NCBI GenBank assembly: GCA_020536535.1
Contig: JAHLWZ010000113.1
Location: 57,317 to 121,316, forward strand
Source of the DNA: Pelomyxa schiedti
Taxonomy: Eukaryota > Evosea > Pelobiontida > Pelomyxidae
Length of the DNA: 64,000 nt
Direction: 5' to 3'
Shown here in pieces: positions 10,753-20,378 of the stretch. Each line of letters starts with the position of its first letter. The stretch's first letter is position 1. Below the pieces are notes generated by a model that saw only the letters and a list, made by a program, of their open reading frames with translations, was not told where the DNA came from and ran no database searches. The position numbers were made by a program, and so were the translations under genes.

Positions 10753-12876
10753 TTAAGGCAGAAGGCTTTGTATTCTTTTCAGGAATTCTACCATTGTGGC
10801 ACCGAAGAAGGGAACATCAGAGAGAGCGGCGTTTGTGAACACCAGGCCGAGAAACTCACTCGTTGTTATGCATTCACCCGTTGTGTTGTTGCTTGCACTT
10901 GTGGTTGTTGTTGTGCTTGTGTTCGTGGTTTGTGCTGCTTCAGAAACAAGCGAAATGTGGGGCACATTTCGCTCATGGATTGGCAACAGAATTGAACACA
11001 CTGTCTCATTATTGGAATACAGATCAATAGCTTCCTGCACACTCTGGTGGGTTGCCACTGGAACCAGGAATGATGCACACCGATCAACAGGTAGGAAAAT
11101 GAGGGCGCCGCACACGAGCATAGCCTTCCCTGCACTGGGTCTTATGTGAGGATCCCTCTCCAAGAGGTACCCCACCAGGGGGCTCAGGATGTGGTGTCTG
11201 TGATTTGGGGGAACTTGATGTTGCCCAAGGCTTAGGTTGAGAATGAGGTTAGTGTCGAGGTTGTTGTTGTGGTCGAACGGGTGCATGCCTGTGATGAGCT
11301 CATATACAACACAACCAGCTGCCCACACATCATTCTTTTCCAAGCACAGTGTGGATGGTGACTGTGGAGGTTGTATGACTTCTGGGGAGCGGTTTTTTGG
11401 GCAACCGTCAAGGGATTGTGATTGGCCTTGTGGAATGCAGCCCAATGAATCACACTCTCTCACAGTGCCAAAGTCACACAGCACCCAGAGGTTACCATGG
11501 ATCCTTGACCTAGAAACTGCCAGTATGTTGCTCAGCTTGATGTCACCATGGTAGCAGTTGTTGCCATTGAGGTGTGTGCAGGCACACATTAGACAAAATG
11601 TAAGCTCAATTGCCTGTTGTGACAGCGAAAATCTGGAGATCTGGCCTGTCAGAAACATCTCGGCATTGCCCAAACCGAGCTCCTGCACGATATATGTAGT
11701 GCGGGAGAAAACAGGTGTTGGATTGGGGTCCTTGCATCCTTCCACAAAGTTGCCGCTGTCATCCACAATGCAATAGTTTTGCCGAATATCTGCTGGTATT
11801 AGATCTAAGAGCGATTTTGAGTGGAAGAAGCTGTAAATGTTGCACAGGCTCCAGTGTGGGAAGTTTTTGACGAATATGTACTCTGCGGAAAACCACTTAT
11901 TAAGGCTCTCAGTACTGTTGCCTGCCGAGTAGTTGTACATCATTTTGAGTGCCACTTGGCTGTTAAAATGGTCCTGAACTGGAACCTTGTTCACACACCC
12001 ATTACTCCCCTTTCCAAGGCACACTGCTCTGCTGATATCAAGGTCATTCATCCCAATTGTTCCAAGGTTTCCCTTGTCAAATCGGGAGAATGCATGAGAA
12101 TGAAGAACAGGTTCTGGTTGGGCTGGGTTCTCTGTTGCCCAGTGGTCACTCCTTTCGTTGTAGTTTTTGCTTTCCTCTTTTGCTTCCATGTCACTTGCTC
12201 TGAGAAACCTTTCTAGGTTGTTGTCTTGGCGCAGCTTAGGAAATGCCCCAGCTAAGGAATCAAGGGAGCCCCTGGCTATAGAAATGGAACCGTGGGGAAT
12301 TGCAACAGCAGGAGCGTGCTGAATAAAATTCCTGAAGTCTGCAGAACCGGCAAAAGCACGGTGGTCACAATTGGGTGAATCCCACGATTGAAAAAAAGGA
12401 AAGTAGTAAAAATAGGATGTGGGTGGGAGGCCTTCTTGCAGATTATTTTGGATCGCACTTTTGTTATCTCTGCTGGCACTCATCACTGCTGCTGAAGCTT
12501 TGTTTATCACAATGCTGTAATTGGATCCAATGGCAGGAACAGCCTGGTGCAAAAGAGACATCATGGCGACGTCACCAGGCTGCACACGCACCGACATCAG
12601 ATTTACAACAAAAACTACTCGGAAAATTCCTCCTTGGTTGAGTGCCTCCAGTACCGCCTGCTGTTGCTGCCTCTCAACACCAAGAGCTGGAGTGTCAATG
12701 TACATTTTGCCATCCACATCAGTATACCGCTCACACGTTGTCCATCCAGTGCTGATCCAACTACCGAGGCGGAAAGGCGATCCCAGCGGGCCTTGAACAA
12801 CGGCGCTCAGCAAAGCGCTCTTGCCCACTCCCAAAGGACCCATGAAGATCGTGGTAATGGCAGGGGGATCCGACAT
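10753..12876 (-). CDS. AIG1/GIMAP-like GTPase fused to a non-RD protein kinase
   Basis: A single uninterrupted reading frame of about 707 residues; MSDPP at 12876 is the first true ATG and is shared with the neighbour paralogue. Residues 1-200 form a G domain: Walker A GPLGVGKSAL, G3 DTPALG, G4-like VINKAS. A linker leads to a protein kinase at about 270-600: glycine loop GKGSNGCV, VALKMM lysine, catalytic loop HGDIKLSN, DFG (CDFGTV), a Gln/Ser-rich activation segment with SPE in place of APE, and DVWAAGCVVYEL. The catalytic loop has Gly where RD kinases have Arg. A 100-residue Thr/Asn-rich tail follows with no known domain. It is the first member of a minus-strand GTPase cluster. Nucleotide-sensing control of the kinase is my inference. 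The G-domain family name is tentative; the kinase call is firm. Confidence 0.85.
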   Translation of the reverse strand: MSDPPAITTIFMGPLGVGKSALLSAVVQGPLGSPFRLGSWISTGWTTCERYTDVDGKMYIDTPALGVERQQQQAVLEALNQGGIFRVVFVVNLMSVRVQPGDVAMMSLLHQAVPAIGSNYSIVINKASAAVMSASRDNKSAIQNNLQEGLPPTSYFYYFPFFQSWDSPNCDHRAFAGSADFRNFIQHAPAVAIPHGSISIARGSLDSLAGAFPKLRQDNNLERFLRASDMEAKEESKNYNERSDHWATENPAQPEPVLHSHAFSRFDKGNLGTIGMNDLDISRAVCLGKGSNGCVNKVPVQDHFNSQVALKMMYNYSAGNSTESLNKWFSAEYIFVKNFPHWSLCNIYSFFHSKSLLDLIPADIRQNYCIVDDSGNFVEGCKDPNPTPVFSRTTYIVQELGLGNAEMFLTGQISRFSLSQQAIELTFCLMCACTHLNGNNCYHGDIKLSNILAVSRSRIHGNLWVLCDFGTVRECDSLGCIPQGQSQSLDGCPKNRSPEVIQPPQSPSTLCLEKNDVWAAGCVVYELITGMHPFDHNNNLDTNLILNLSLGQHQVPPNHRHHILSPLVGYLLERDPHIRPSAGKAMLVCGALIFLPVDRCASFLVPVATHQSVQEAIDLYSNNETVCSILLPIHERNVPHISLVSEAAQTTNTSTTTTTSASNNTTGECITTSEFLGLVFTNAALSDVPFFGATMVEFLKRIQSLLP

Positions 12877-13451
12877 ATTCGGTGATGAAAGGGAATTTCG
12901 GCCCTTGTGCAAACGGGTTGATTTTCACGCACTGCGTTAGACAGGATTGTATTCCACCTCACCTGACACAACAAGGGAAAGGACCGGCACGTCACTGCCC
13001 ACAGTCCAGCTGTCCTGGCGTCTTGGATGCACAATAAGGGAAAAAAAACACTGTCCTTCTGCTAACAGCTGGAGTCAGTTCGGGTCCTGCACTGATGCTG
13101 GGAGGCACTATTCCTACATATCTTCGTGGGTCTCATGGTAGTTGGTAAGGGTCAGGTCCTCTCTGTTGGTTACCCTCTCTGACCTGTGGATCAAATCGGC
13201 TATAGTTCTATCAGTCGCCGTGACATCACCACACACTGTTTAGAACTATCCTAAAGGATTAGAAGTTATAGAAACTCGAGAACGATCTTTGTTCGCTTTA
13301 CCGACTTCTCTTTTGACATCTATAACGGTTTGTCTTACAGTATGCTACTGTCTAATCGTATGGCTATGGTCCAATCTTCTTTATACGGAGCCTCGTTGGA
13401 ATTTGACTCGAAAGAAAAACAAGAAGTGAGGGGGTCCGGAAAAAAATCGTT
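12877..13451. other. Intergenic stretch without a recognisable gene
   Basis: About 575 bp between the GTPase-kinase gene and the decayed GTPase copy. No convincing frame, RNA gene or repeat is visible. It holds the promoter of the GTPase-kinase gene on its left side. Confidence 0.5.
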
Positions 13452-13790
13452 TCACAGGCAAAGGGACATCATGGAATCGTAAGGCTGTACACGCGATGAC
13501 CTCAGCGTGACAGCAAATACTACTTGGAAAATTCCTCCTTGGTGGAGTTGTGGTCTATCAGCACCAAAAGCGGGTGTGTCATGGAATGCCGCGTTGCTGC
13601 CCACATCAGTATACTGCTCACACGTTGTCAATCCAGGGAATCCGGTCCCGCTCGGGAAAGGTGCAGGCGACCCGGAGGGAGTCGCAAAATTGTGTACAGC
13701 AAAGCACTCTTGCCAGCTTGTGAATGACAATAAAAATCGTTTTAAGGAAGGAACCGCTTGGACTCGACATCGTCGATACTATCACATGCA
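13452..13790 (-). pseudogene. Decayed copy of the AIG1/GIMAP-like G domain
   Basis: The minus strand keeps recognisable pieces of the neighbouring G domains in order: a FPSGTGFPGLTTCEQYTDVG segment, DTPAFGADRPQ (the G3 region), then QGGIFQVVFAVTLRSSRVQP. The Walker A region is destroyed, with TIF followed by non-matching residues in another frame, the paralogous region after G3 is shortened, and the frame stops soon after MMSL. This looks like a local duplicate that is dying. A very short functional peptide is not excluded. Confidence 0.7.
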
Positions 13791-13804
13791 AAAGGATTAA
13801 ATTT

Positions 13805-14083
13805 TTACGATTTTTTTCCCCGAAATGGGGAAGAAAAAAGAGCCTGGTCCTGACCATAGACATACATGACATCTCCTGGGTGAACTGTTCTTTCCTGTCT
13901 GGGAGTGGTACCTTGCCAGCTGTATGTCAGCATCTCAGGCCCATTGCGTGCCCATTCATGGGTTCCTCCCTTTGGAATGTTAAAGCAGCTGTCTTCCCCT
14001 GTGGAATCACTGGTTTTTGTGAGGTGGCAGGATACCATATTGGCTCCGCGATTCACGACAATTACATGGTGTGACTTATTCAA
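13805..14083 (-). CDS. Unknown 92-residue protein
   Basis: An intact minus-strand frame with ATG at 14083, 28 bp downstream of the stop of the GTPase gene at 14111-15079. The sequence looks like a small beta-sandwich (HHVIVVNRGANMVSCHLTKT, then VHPGDVMYVYG) with two Cys and no signal peptide. I do not recognise a family. It could be a separate short gene or a detached last exon of the upstream GTPase gene. Confidence 0.4.
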   Translation of the reverse strand: MNKSHHVIVVNRGANMVSCHLTKTSDSTGEDSCFNIPKGGTHEWARNGPEMLTYSWQGTTPRQERTVHPGDVMYVYGQDQALFSSPFRGKKS

Positions 14084-14110
14084 TTCATGTGCGGTCCTTC
14101 GGGTTATGTT

Positions 14111-15079
14111 TTAAAAGACCGCAACTGATGTGGTGACTGCACACCTAAGGGTTTCCGTTCTTTGGTTGCTGTTTTTGGTCTCTTCCTCAAATTCTTGTTT
14201 CACCTCATCGGCTCTTCGGCTGTGAAGAATGAGACTAATATTTAATGAAAATGAAGCATGCCTGTGTTTACTGTCCCCCGTGGCGCAGAACAGTGCCAGT
14301 TGCAAGTCATATTCTTTTTTTAGAGCTGCGGCTCTTTCTCTTTGTATTTTTGCCACCAGTTCCTGAAGCAACTGTTCCATAATTGACTGATTCATCCGCT
14401 CAGTCCATAACGTACTTTCAAGTGCATCAACAAGTGACTCTCGCCCATCTGGGAGGAAGGAAGAAATGGAACCGTGGGGAATTGCAACAGCAGGAGCGTG
14501 CTGAATAAAATTCCTGAAGTCTGCAGAACCGGCAAAAGCACGGTGGTCACAATTGGGTGAATCCCACGATTGAACAAAAGGAAAGTAGTAAAAATAAGAT
14601 GTGGGTGGGAGGCCTTCTTGCAGCTTATTTTGGATCGCACTTTTGTTATCTCTGCTGGCACTCATCACTGCTGGTGAAGCTTTGTTTATCACAATGCTGT
14701 AATTGGATCCAATGGCAGGAACAGCCTGGTGCAAAAGAGACATCATGGCGATGTCACCAGGCTGCACACGCGCCGACATCAGCGTGACAACAAAAACTAC
14801 TCGGAAAATTCCTCCTTGGTTGAGTGCCTCCAGTACCGCCTGCTGTTGCTGCCTCTCAACACCAAGAGCAGGCGCGTCAATGTACATGTTGCCATCCACA
14901 TCAGTATACCGCTCACACGTTGTTGTCAATTCGGTGCCGGTCGATTTACCAGGGCGGAAGGGAGTACCCGTAGGGACTGGGAAAATTGTGGCCAGCAAAG
15001 CACTCGTTCCCACCCCCGAGGGTCCCATGAAGATCGTGGTAATGGGAGGGTCCGAGCCAAGCAGCGGGGGGTCCGACAT
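14111..15079 (-). CDS. AIG1/GIMAP-like GTPase paralogue without Walker A lysine
   Basis: A single-exon protein of about 322 residues starting MSDPP like its kinase-fused paralogue and nearly identical to it through the G domain: DTPA/PALG at G3 and VINKAS at G4. The Walker A motif reads GPSGVGTSALL, so the invariant lysine is Thr. There is no kinase; instead the tail is a charged, probably coiled-coil helix (ELVAKIQRERAAALKKEYDL and DEVKQEFEEETKN). Loss of the lysine predicts weak or no nucleotide hydrolysis, so a regulatory pseudo-GTPase that pairs with active paralogues is plausible (inference). The near identity over hundreds of bases indicates recent duplication or gene conversion with 10753-12876. 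Confidence 0.8.
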   Translation of the reverse strand: MSDPPLLGSDPPITTIFMGPSGVGTSALLATIFPVPTGTPFRPGKSTGTELTTTCERYTDVDGNMYIDAPALGVERQQQQAVLEALNQGGIFRVVFVVTLMSARVQPGDIAMMSLLHQAVPAIGSNYSIVINKASPAVMSASRDNKSAIQNKLQEGLPPTSYFYYFPFVQSWDSPNCDHRAFAGSADFRNFIQHAPAVAIPHGSISSFLPDGRESLVDALESTLWTERMNQSIMEQLLQELVAKIQRERAAALKKEYDLQLALFCATGDSKHRHASFSLNISLILHSRRADEVKQEFEEETKNSNQRTETLRCAVTTSVAVF

Positions 15080-15193
15080 CAACGCCCCTGTGTCTTCCAC
15101 TCAATTTTTTTTTTTTTTGCTCCATCACATACACCAAGTGAACGAAACTCGTCAAAAAAAAGTTGGTTTTCCGTCTCTGAAGGAGGGGATGTT

Positions 15194-16682
15194 CTAAGGG
15201 ATGGATGTAGGGTGCACAGCAGTTGTCGACGGTGCGCAAGTGGTTGTGACGTTGCTGGAGCTCCTTGCTTCTACTACTTCTTCTTGCAATTCAAGCATCT
15301 GGTCTACAGCAGTGTTGGCTGTGGGTCCAACTATTTCCCAGACCACAGGCACTGGATCCACAATCAAGGAACTTGGAGGGAGATCCACAACCGGAGCTCG
15401 CTTGGTGAACTCTTTGAAGTCGCTGGGAAGCAAATTGAACGCATCTACATTATCCACATCCTCCCAGGCCTCAATGAATGGTAAGAAATAAACACTTGAT
15501 GTTGGAGGTAAACTCTGTGGCAGCTGTGCTATTAATGACTCCTTTCCTCCTGGGGTGTTGTCAAATAGGCCATGAGGGGTCCTGTTAACGATGATAGAGT
15601 AATTCCCTTTGATCATTGGAACAGCCTTGAGCACAGAGCTAAGTATAGCTTTGTCTTCCATTCGGATGTGGCCTGCTTCAAGAACTACAACAAAGATCAG
15701 CTTGGATATTCCTGAAATCATATGACTGATTATGTCATCCATGTTTGGCTCATAGAATCCCGGTGTATCAACAAACCAGAACCCTTCATTATCCAACTTT
15801 TGCTGGCAGGTAGTAGTCAGACCAGTGCCAAACGAAAGGCCCGAGGGAAACGGTAAAGGACAACCAGGTCCCCGTGAGAAAATTGAATTCAGCAAAGTGC
15901 TCTTACCAACACCAGGGCTCCCCATCATAATGGTGGTGTGCCACTGTGTACCGTTGCATTGGGGTCTGTTGTTCACAATCTGTGTTTTGTTTGTTATCAC
16001 AAGTTATCCAAAGTGATAGATAGTTCAGGGAATGAACCTCTGATTCCAGCCTAAAAAGGCCTCTGTCGGGGTGTGACATGATCTGGGACTTGTAAGGTGC
16101 AATGACAGGTTTAAATGGGTCATCCATGGGTGTCCCCCAATTCAAGGCGTCTGCAAGACTCTCCGAGAAGCCCCATGGGTCGAAGAAGGGCAGATTATGT
16201 GCCTTCAGCATAGAAGCAGCTGGAGCATTCCCAGGGAGGAGACTGGAAATCGGGGAAGAAATGTAGTCATGCAGCTGTAGCACCTTAACTCGTGTCCTAT
16301 GCTCCACAGAGTCACGGAGTGAGGCTAGATCAGAGAAAAAAAAGGACTTTCCTGAGCCAGATCTTCCAATCTTGTGGTGGGAGTAAATGGATGAGCTATC
16401 ATATTTGTCACCAAAGGAACATACAGGAATGTCGAAATCTGGCTGGGCTAGATTTGGCGACCTCATTCTTTCTGCTCCAAACCACGCTCTAATTGCAACC
16501 TCTTTTGATGATGTACCATGTGTGGACTTGAAAACAGTCCAATTTCTTAATGGAGGCAAAAGACAAGCTGGCATCCATATTGTTAAGTTCAAATAAAAGA
16601 ACTTGGAAGAGTGATGCACACATTCTGTTTGGTTGTCGAGTTTCTGTTGTACTTCATGTCGTTCTTGTTCACCTCGATTCAT
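15194..16682 (-). CDS. Two-G-domain protein: IFI44-like P-loop region followed by AIG1/GIMAP-like GTPase
   Basis: Two frames join in phase through a short intron near 16047-15983 (exon ends ...LFRLESE, next begins IVNNRPQCNG). The N-terminal part has a P-loop GRSGSGKSFFFSDL and, later, LPFFDPWGFSES where IFI44-type GTPases have a Walker B and G3 strand, but no clear G4. The C-terminal part is a better GTPase: GSPGVGKSTLL, DTPGFYEPN, a conserved VVVLEAGHIRMEDKAIL helix region, and NRT at the G4 place, then a Glu-rich and Thr/Pro tail. The N-terminal start is uncertain: ATG at 16682 or at 16574. It may be two separate genes if the inferred intron is not used. The IFI44 resemblance is low-level. 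Confidence 0.6.
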
Positions 16683-16730
16683 CCACCCGGTCGGTGAAGC
16701 AACATGCACCTAATTCTGGATTAGGAAACA

Positions 16731-17477
16731 TTAAGAAGTTCGCAAATTATGCCTTCTCCTCTGGAAGGTTATTTTCCTTCTGCTCTGTAAGCTTAGCTTG
16801 GTTCTTTCCCAGTGTAGGAACCACTTTTTCCACACAATAATTATTTGCCGCAAGTGCTTCTTCAACCTTTTTCTCAGAAACTTCGGGAGGATACCTGCCA
16901 GTATGTAAGCAGAAGTAATGGGTATGAAATAGACGAACGACGCCACTGCCGTCAAGAAAGCTGACGGTTGCAGCAATTTCTGAGTCGATTGACTCAATCG
17001 GTTGGCCGTGGTCGAGCCACCATCAAACGATTTCGCATCACGTGCGAAATCACCCCACCCATGGAACATATCGTCCTTCCACTCCCCAACGTAGCTCCCT
17101 CCATCCCTGTACAGCATTCTCCCATTCCCATTCTTCTTGCCGTGGTCGAACATGCGACGGTAGATGTCGCTCCAGCCATCAGGTGACCTCCATGTGCCAC
17201 GCCCATGCCACTTGTCCCCGTCCAACTCACCCTCATACACTGCCACACGTTCCCCGCCCATTTGCCTCCTTTGGACGCCCCACCCATCCTGTGGTGTTTG
17301 ATTCCACTCGCCATCCTTGACTTCACCCTTCTTGTAGTACCACGTTGGCTTCGTCAAACTGCCCAGTCCACTCCACCGACCCTCGTACCACATGTTGACA
17401 CCTGGACCGTGCTTATTTGCGTCACCCCACTCGCCGTCGTAGGTGTCGCTTTGAAACTTGCAGCCAACAACCTTCAT
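16731..17477 (-). CDS. MORN-repeat protein with a C-terminal membrane segment
   Basis: MORN repeats bind membranes or act as protein scaffolds. From the ATG at 17477 (MKVVGCKF) the frame shows repeated YxGEW/DGEW units with following Gly-rich turns: YDGEWGDANKHGPGVNMW, KDGEWNQTPQDGWGVQ, YEGELDGDKWHGRGTW, YVGEWKDDMFHGWGDF. After the last repeat comes a hydrophobic stretch (FLTAVASFVYFIPITSAYIL) and a very basic tail (KFLRKRLKKHLRQ), which suggests a tail-anchored protein with the MORN region in the cytosol. It is the most upstream gene in the minus-strand cluster with the GTPases. Confidence 0.8.
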   Translation of the reverse strand: MKVVGCKFQSDTYDGEWGDANKHGPGVNMWYEGRWSGLGSLTKPTWYYKKGEVKDGEWNQTPQDGWGVQRRQMGGERVAVYEGELDGDKWHGRGTWRSPDGWSDIYRRMFDHGKKNGNGRMLYRDGGSYVGEWKDDMFHGWGDFARDAKSFDGGSTTANRLSQSTQKLLQPSAFLTAVASFVYFIPITSAYILAGILPKFLRKRLKKHLRQIIIVWKKWFLHWERTKLSLQSRRKITFQRRRHNLRTS

Positions 17478-17678
17478 CGTGGGTTTTGACAATGCACTAG
17501 CTGGCTCGTAATGTTGTGATTATGCGAAGGTGAACAAAAAAATCCGATTCTGAGTACCTAAATATAGTTGCAGACAACTCGAAAAACCCAACTTAGACAC
17601 CAAGTTTAATGTTGGCAGCTGTGGCAAGGGTTCAATGCACACTCCCCCATCTGTTATTCATTGAGAAAGGGGAAAACA

Positions 17679-18560
17679 TCAGTGTTTATTGGAACAGTGG
17701 CTGTGTTTTGTGGCTGGAGGTGAGGGTCTTTCTGTGGTTGGTGAGGTGGTGTCGGCTCCGGCGTCTTTGTTCCTGGGCCTTTTGCTGGGAAGTGAGACTG
17801 CTGTTTTGTTGGGGTAGTCATCATCAGGGGCAGGCGGATGTTTGTTGCCGGTGGTGTCAGTCTTGAAGTACACCCTCTTCTTCTTCTTGTGCTTTGTGGG
17901 CACAGTGTTTGGCTTTGAGGGGACTGTTGTTGATGACGAGGATGAGGTGGTGGATGTTGATGATGATGAGGGTTGGGGGCTGGCTTTGTGCTTTGTTGTG
18001 GGGGTGGTTGAGTCGTGGGAATGATGGGCCTTTTGGGAACTCTTTTGCTGTGGACTTTCTTCTTTTTCAGTGTTTGTGATCCCTGGTCCTATGAAATGTG
18101 AGTTGTTGTGGAGGTTACTGGCAGATTTTACCTGGGTCACCTGGCTTTTTCTTTGCTGGGGACTCTTCATCTTCACTTTCGCCATCTGGGGAGGATTCAG
18201 AGTCTTCACTATCTTCACTGTGGGGTTTTTTGTCACAAATGCTGGCGTTTTTGAAAGCAGGTGTTTCCAGCAGTGTGAGCATCTTGTCATGCGATAAAAA
18301 GTAGACTGTCTCACTGTAACCATCCTGTATCAGTGTTACCACCGAGTTTGTGAATTCCAACGTAGCTATAAAAGAATAAACTCACAGGGCCAGAATCCCA
18401 TTGTGCTAATTTGTATTCTTCAGGAATGAGAGAGTGGTAAATGAGAGACGTGTCACTATCATCATCATCCTCATCAGAACCTTGATTCAGAATTTCAGCT
18501 ACCACCCCTGTGGGGCTTCCACTAACAAAGTAGGTTGTGAAGAGCTGTTTTTGATAGTAA
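17679..18560 (-). CDS. Unknown protein with acidic and Ser/Thr/Lys-rich low-complexity tail
   Basis: Not recognised. Exons on the minus strand: one near 18560-18390 (TTYFVSGSPTGVVAEIL, then an acidic DEDDDDSD run), one from about 18360 (EFTNSVVTLIQDGYSETVYF, then SEDSEDSESSPDGESEDEES), and, after an intron at about 18133-18089, a last exon rich in Ser/Thr/Lys with a KHKKKKRVYF patch ending at 17679. The second intron joins in frame; the first junction, near 18380, I could not resolve. The true start lies upstream of 18560 and was not found. Composition suggests a nuclear protein. Confidence 0.5.
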
Positions 18561-20378
18561 GTGTCAGTTTAGTCATAGTGGGAAATACAGAGTGCAAGTT
18601 GAGCTAGTGAGACAAGACAGATTGTGAGGAGAGTTGTACAGTAAATAGAAAGCTCTGGAAACAAACAGTCCACTACTAATCAAAGTGAGTTGCAAGAATG
18701 GGAAGATGCATGTTCCACAAGGAAATGAAACAGTTTAGAACAAGAAACAAAGGCTCCATTGTAGGGAGGTGACGTTGCAAATGCCATGTAACCAACTTCA
18801 AAGTTGCAAAGAGTGAGATAGAAATGGATACATTCATCAAATTACAAATGAATCTGTTAAATCCAGAGTGGACAAACTTGTTTTTGTTCACTGCTTGGAA
18901 ATTCTAAAAAAAAAAAAATTGAAAAAGAATGCAAAGGAGAATTGATGTTGAAGAATCTTGATCACAAACAATGGAATTATGATCAGAAACAGACACCAAC
19001 TGTCCCACTTTTTCAGAAACAGATGAGAGGTTCTTTGGGTTTTTTTCTGTAACACACCCCCACAACTTCTTTCCATCCTGTGCCACATTCTCCACCTCTA
19101 AGACTTGAAGGGATACACCTGGTTACCACACCACTATTACACAAAACCATAAATAAAAACCATAAAAGACCATAAAAAAAAAATCCACCACCAACAAAAA
19201 TGGAGCCAACAGGCCAAGATGGGAGATAGAAACTCTGAATAAGCATCTCCCATGCCACCTCTCTTCTCCCACAGTCATTTATAGGAGCATACTAGAAAGC
19301 ATCCCCCTCAATCTGGAACCAAGCCCTCTTGGTTGTAACCAACATGAAACCATGGGCCCATGTATGCAAAGTCACTCCAACTTGCTGGTATGGCTGGGAT
19401 TCACCAGAGACAGTAAAACACATCCTAAACAGGTGCAAAAATAACTCTGGCACGAACTGAAACTGCACCCAATGAAGACCCTAAACATAATTCCGAACTC
19501 CCCAGACTCAGCCATTTGTTGTAGGGCTATATAATATCCACAGTACCAGGCACCACCAATCATAGCAGAAACCAATCACAGCATACTCCACCCATAACAG
19601 ACACCAGCCAACCAACCCACCATCTCAACCCCCTCTTGTGTACTTCCACAAAGTACACGAACTCAGCCTTGCTCACAAGGCTCTGAAGTCTGGTGCACTT
19701 TAGCAGGATTGGAGAGACTGAGGACTGAGCCGAATCTGGACCATTACCAGAATGAGACAGCGAAGGTAATGATCAGCACACAGTGCAGCTGGGCGCACAA
19801 ATACAGCAACAAGAACGCGGCAGGCGGTTTTGATTATCCATTTGAACATCACAGCCTTTTAACCCAATCACACAACCACTCTGCGAGATTTTACACACTC
19901 CCTTTTTATCCCCTTACAACAATGACCAAACAAACAAGAGAACCCTTTATTCTCTTCACTCTCACTCGTTTTCTTCCTCTGTGGGACTTATTCTCGAGCC
20001 CACAGAAGCTAACACTCTGTATTGTGTAAACACTATTTAGTTAAGACACAGTTGTTAAGCAAACACATAACACATGAGAACAGTAACACCATTCAGCCCA
20101 CAACATCCCTCTCCTAGACCACCACTCTTACATATTTACTTTCCTTGGTGACTTTTCCCCTACAACCTAACATCCACACCTTGTGACTTTGCCTTGACTA
20201 CAACAATGTCTCTGAAACTTCACCCTTTCTTGGAGCTGTTTTGTGGAGCATTCAGCTGAGCACTGTGAGAGACCCTGGGCCCAGACGTCACTTTTATTGA
20301 GTTGGCTGAAAAAAAAAAACACCGGACCGCAGACCCAGAGCACCGGACATTCCTGTCTGTTGAATCAACACAATTTGA
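18561..20378. other. Gene-poor stretch with a retrotransposon remnant
   Basis: About 1.8 kb without a convincing intact gene. The centre (19210-19460) carries a decayed reverse-transcriptase C-terminus (separate entry). Base composition is A-rich with scattered short homopolymers. The right end must hold the promoter and first exon of the NHL-repeat gene, and the left end the missing 5' part of the low-complexity gene. Confidence 0.45.
19210..19460 (+). mobile_element. LINE-like (non-LTR) retrotransposon remnant, zf-RVT region
   Basis: One plus-strand frame reads WNQALLVVTNMKPWAHVC followed by CWYGWDSPETVKHILNRC. A Cys pair, then ETVKHIL and a final Cys is the pattern of the zinc-binding segment found just after the reverse transcriptase domain of non-LTR elements. 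Stops follow soon after, and no upstream RT motif (YxDD) or endonuclease is intact nearby, so this is a dead 3' fragment. Homology was judged by eye only. Confidence 0.5.

Noticed and set aside
10314-10756. Plus-strand Gly-rich and Arg/His-rich frames
   Set aside because: Antisense of the Pro-rich N-terminus of the RRM-RING protein; no other support.
13142-13440. Possible tRNA or structured RNA in the spacer
   Set aside because: No T-loop or anticodon-arm consensus and no convincing cloverleaf could be folded by eye.
15101-15193. Possible transposon end at the poly-T tract
   Set aside because: Simple homopolymer next to a gene start; no inverted repeat or target duplication seen.
18373-18392. 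A 20-nt GTGAGT...TATAG stretch as a tiny intron
   Set aside because: Removing it shifts the next exon into a frame with an early stop, so the real junction is different and unresolved.
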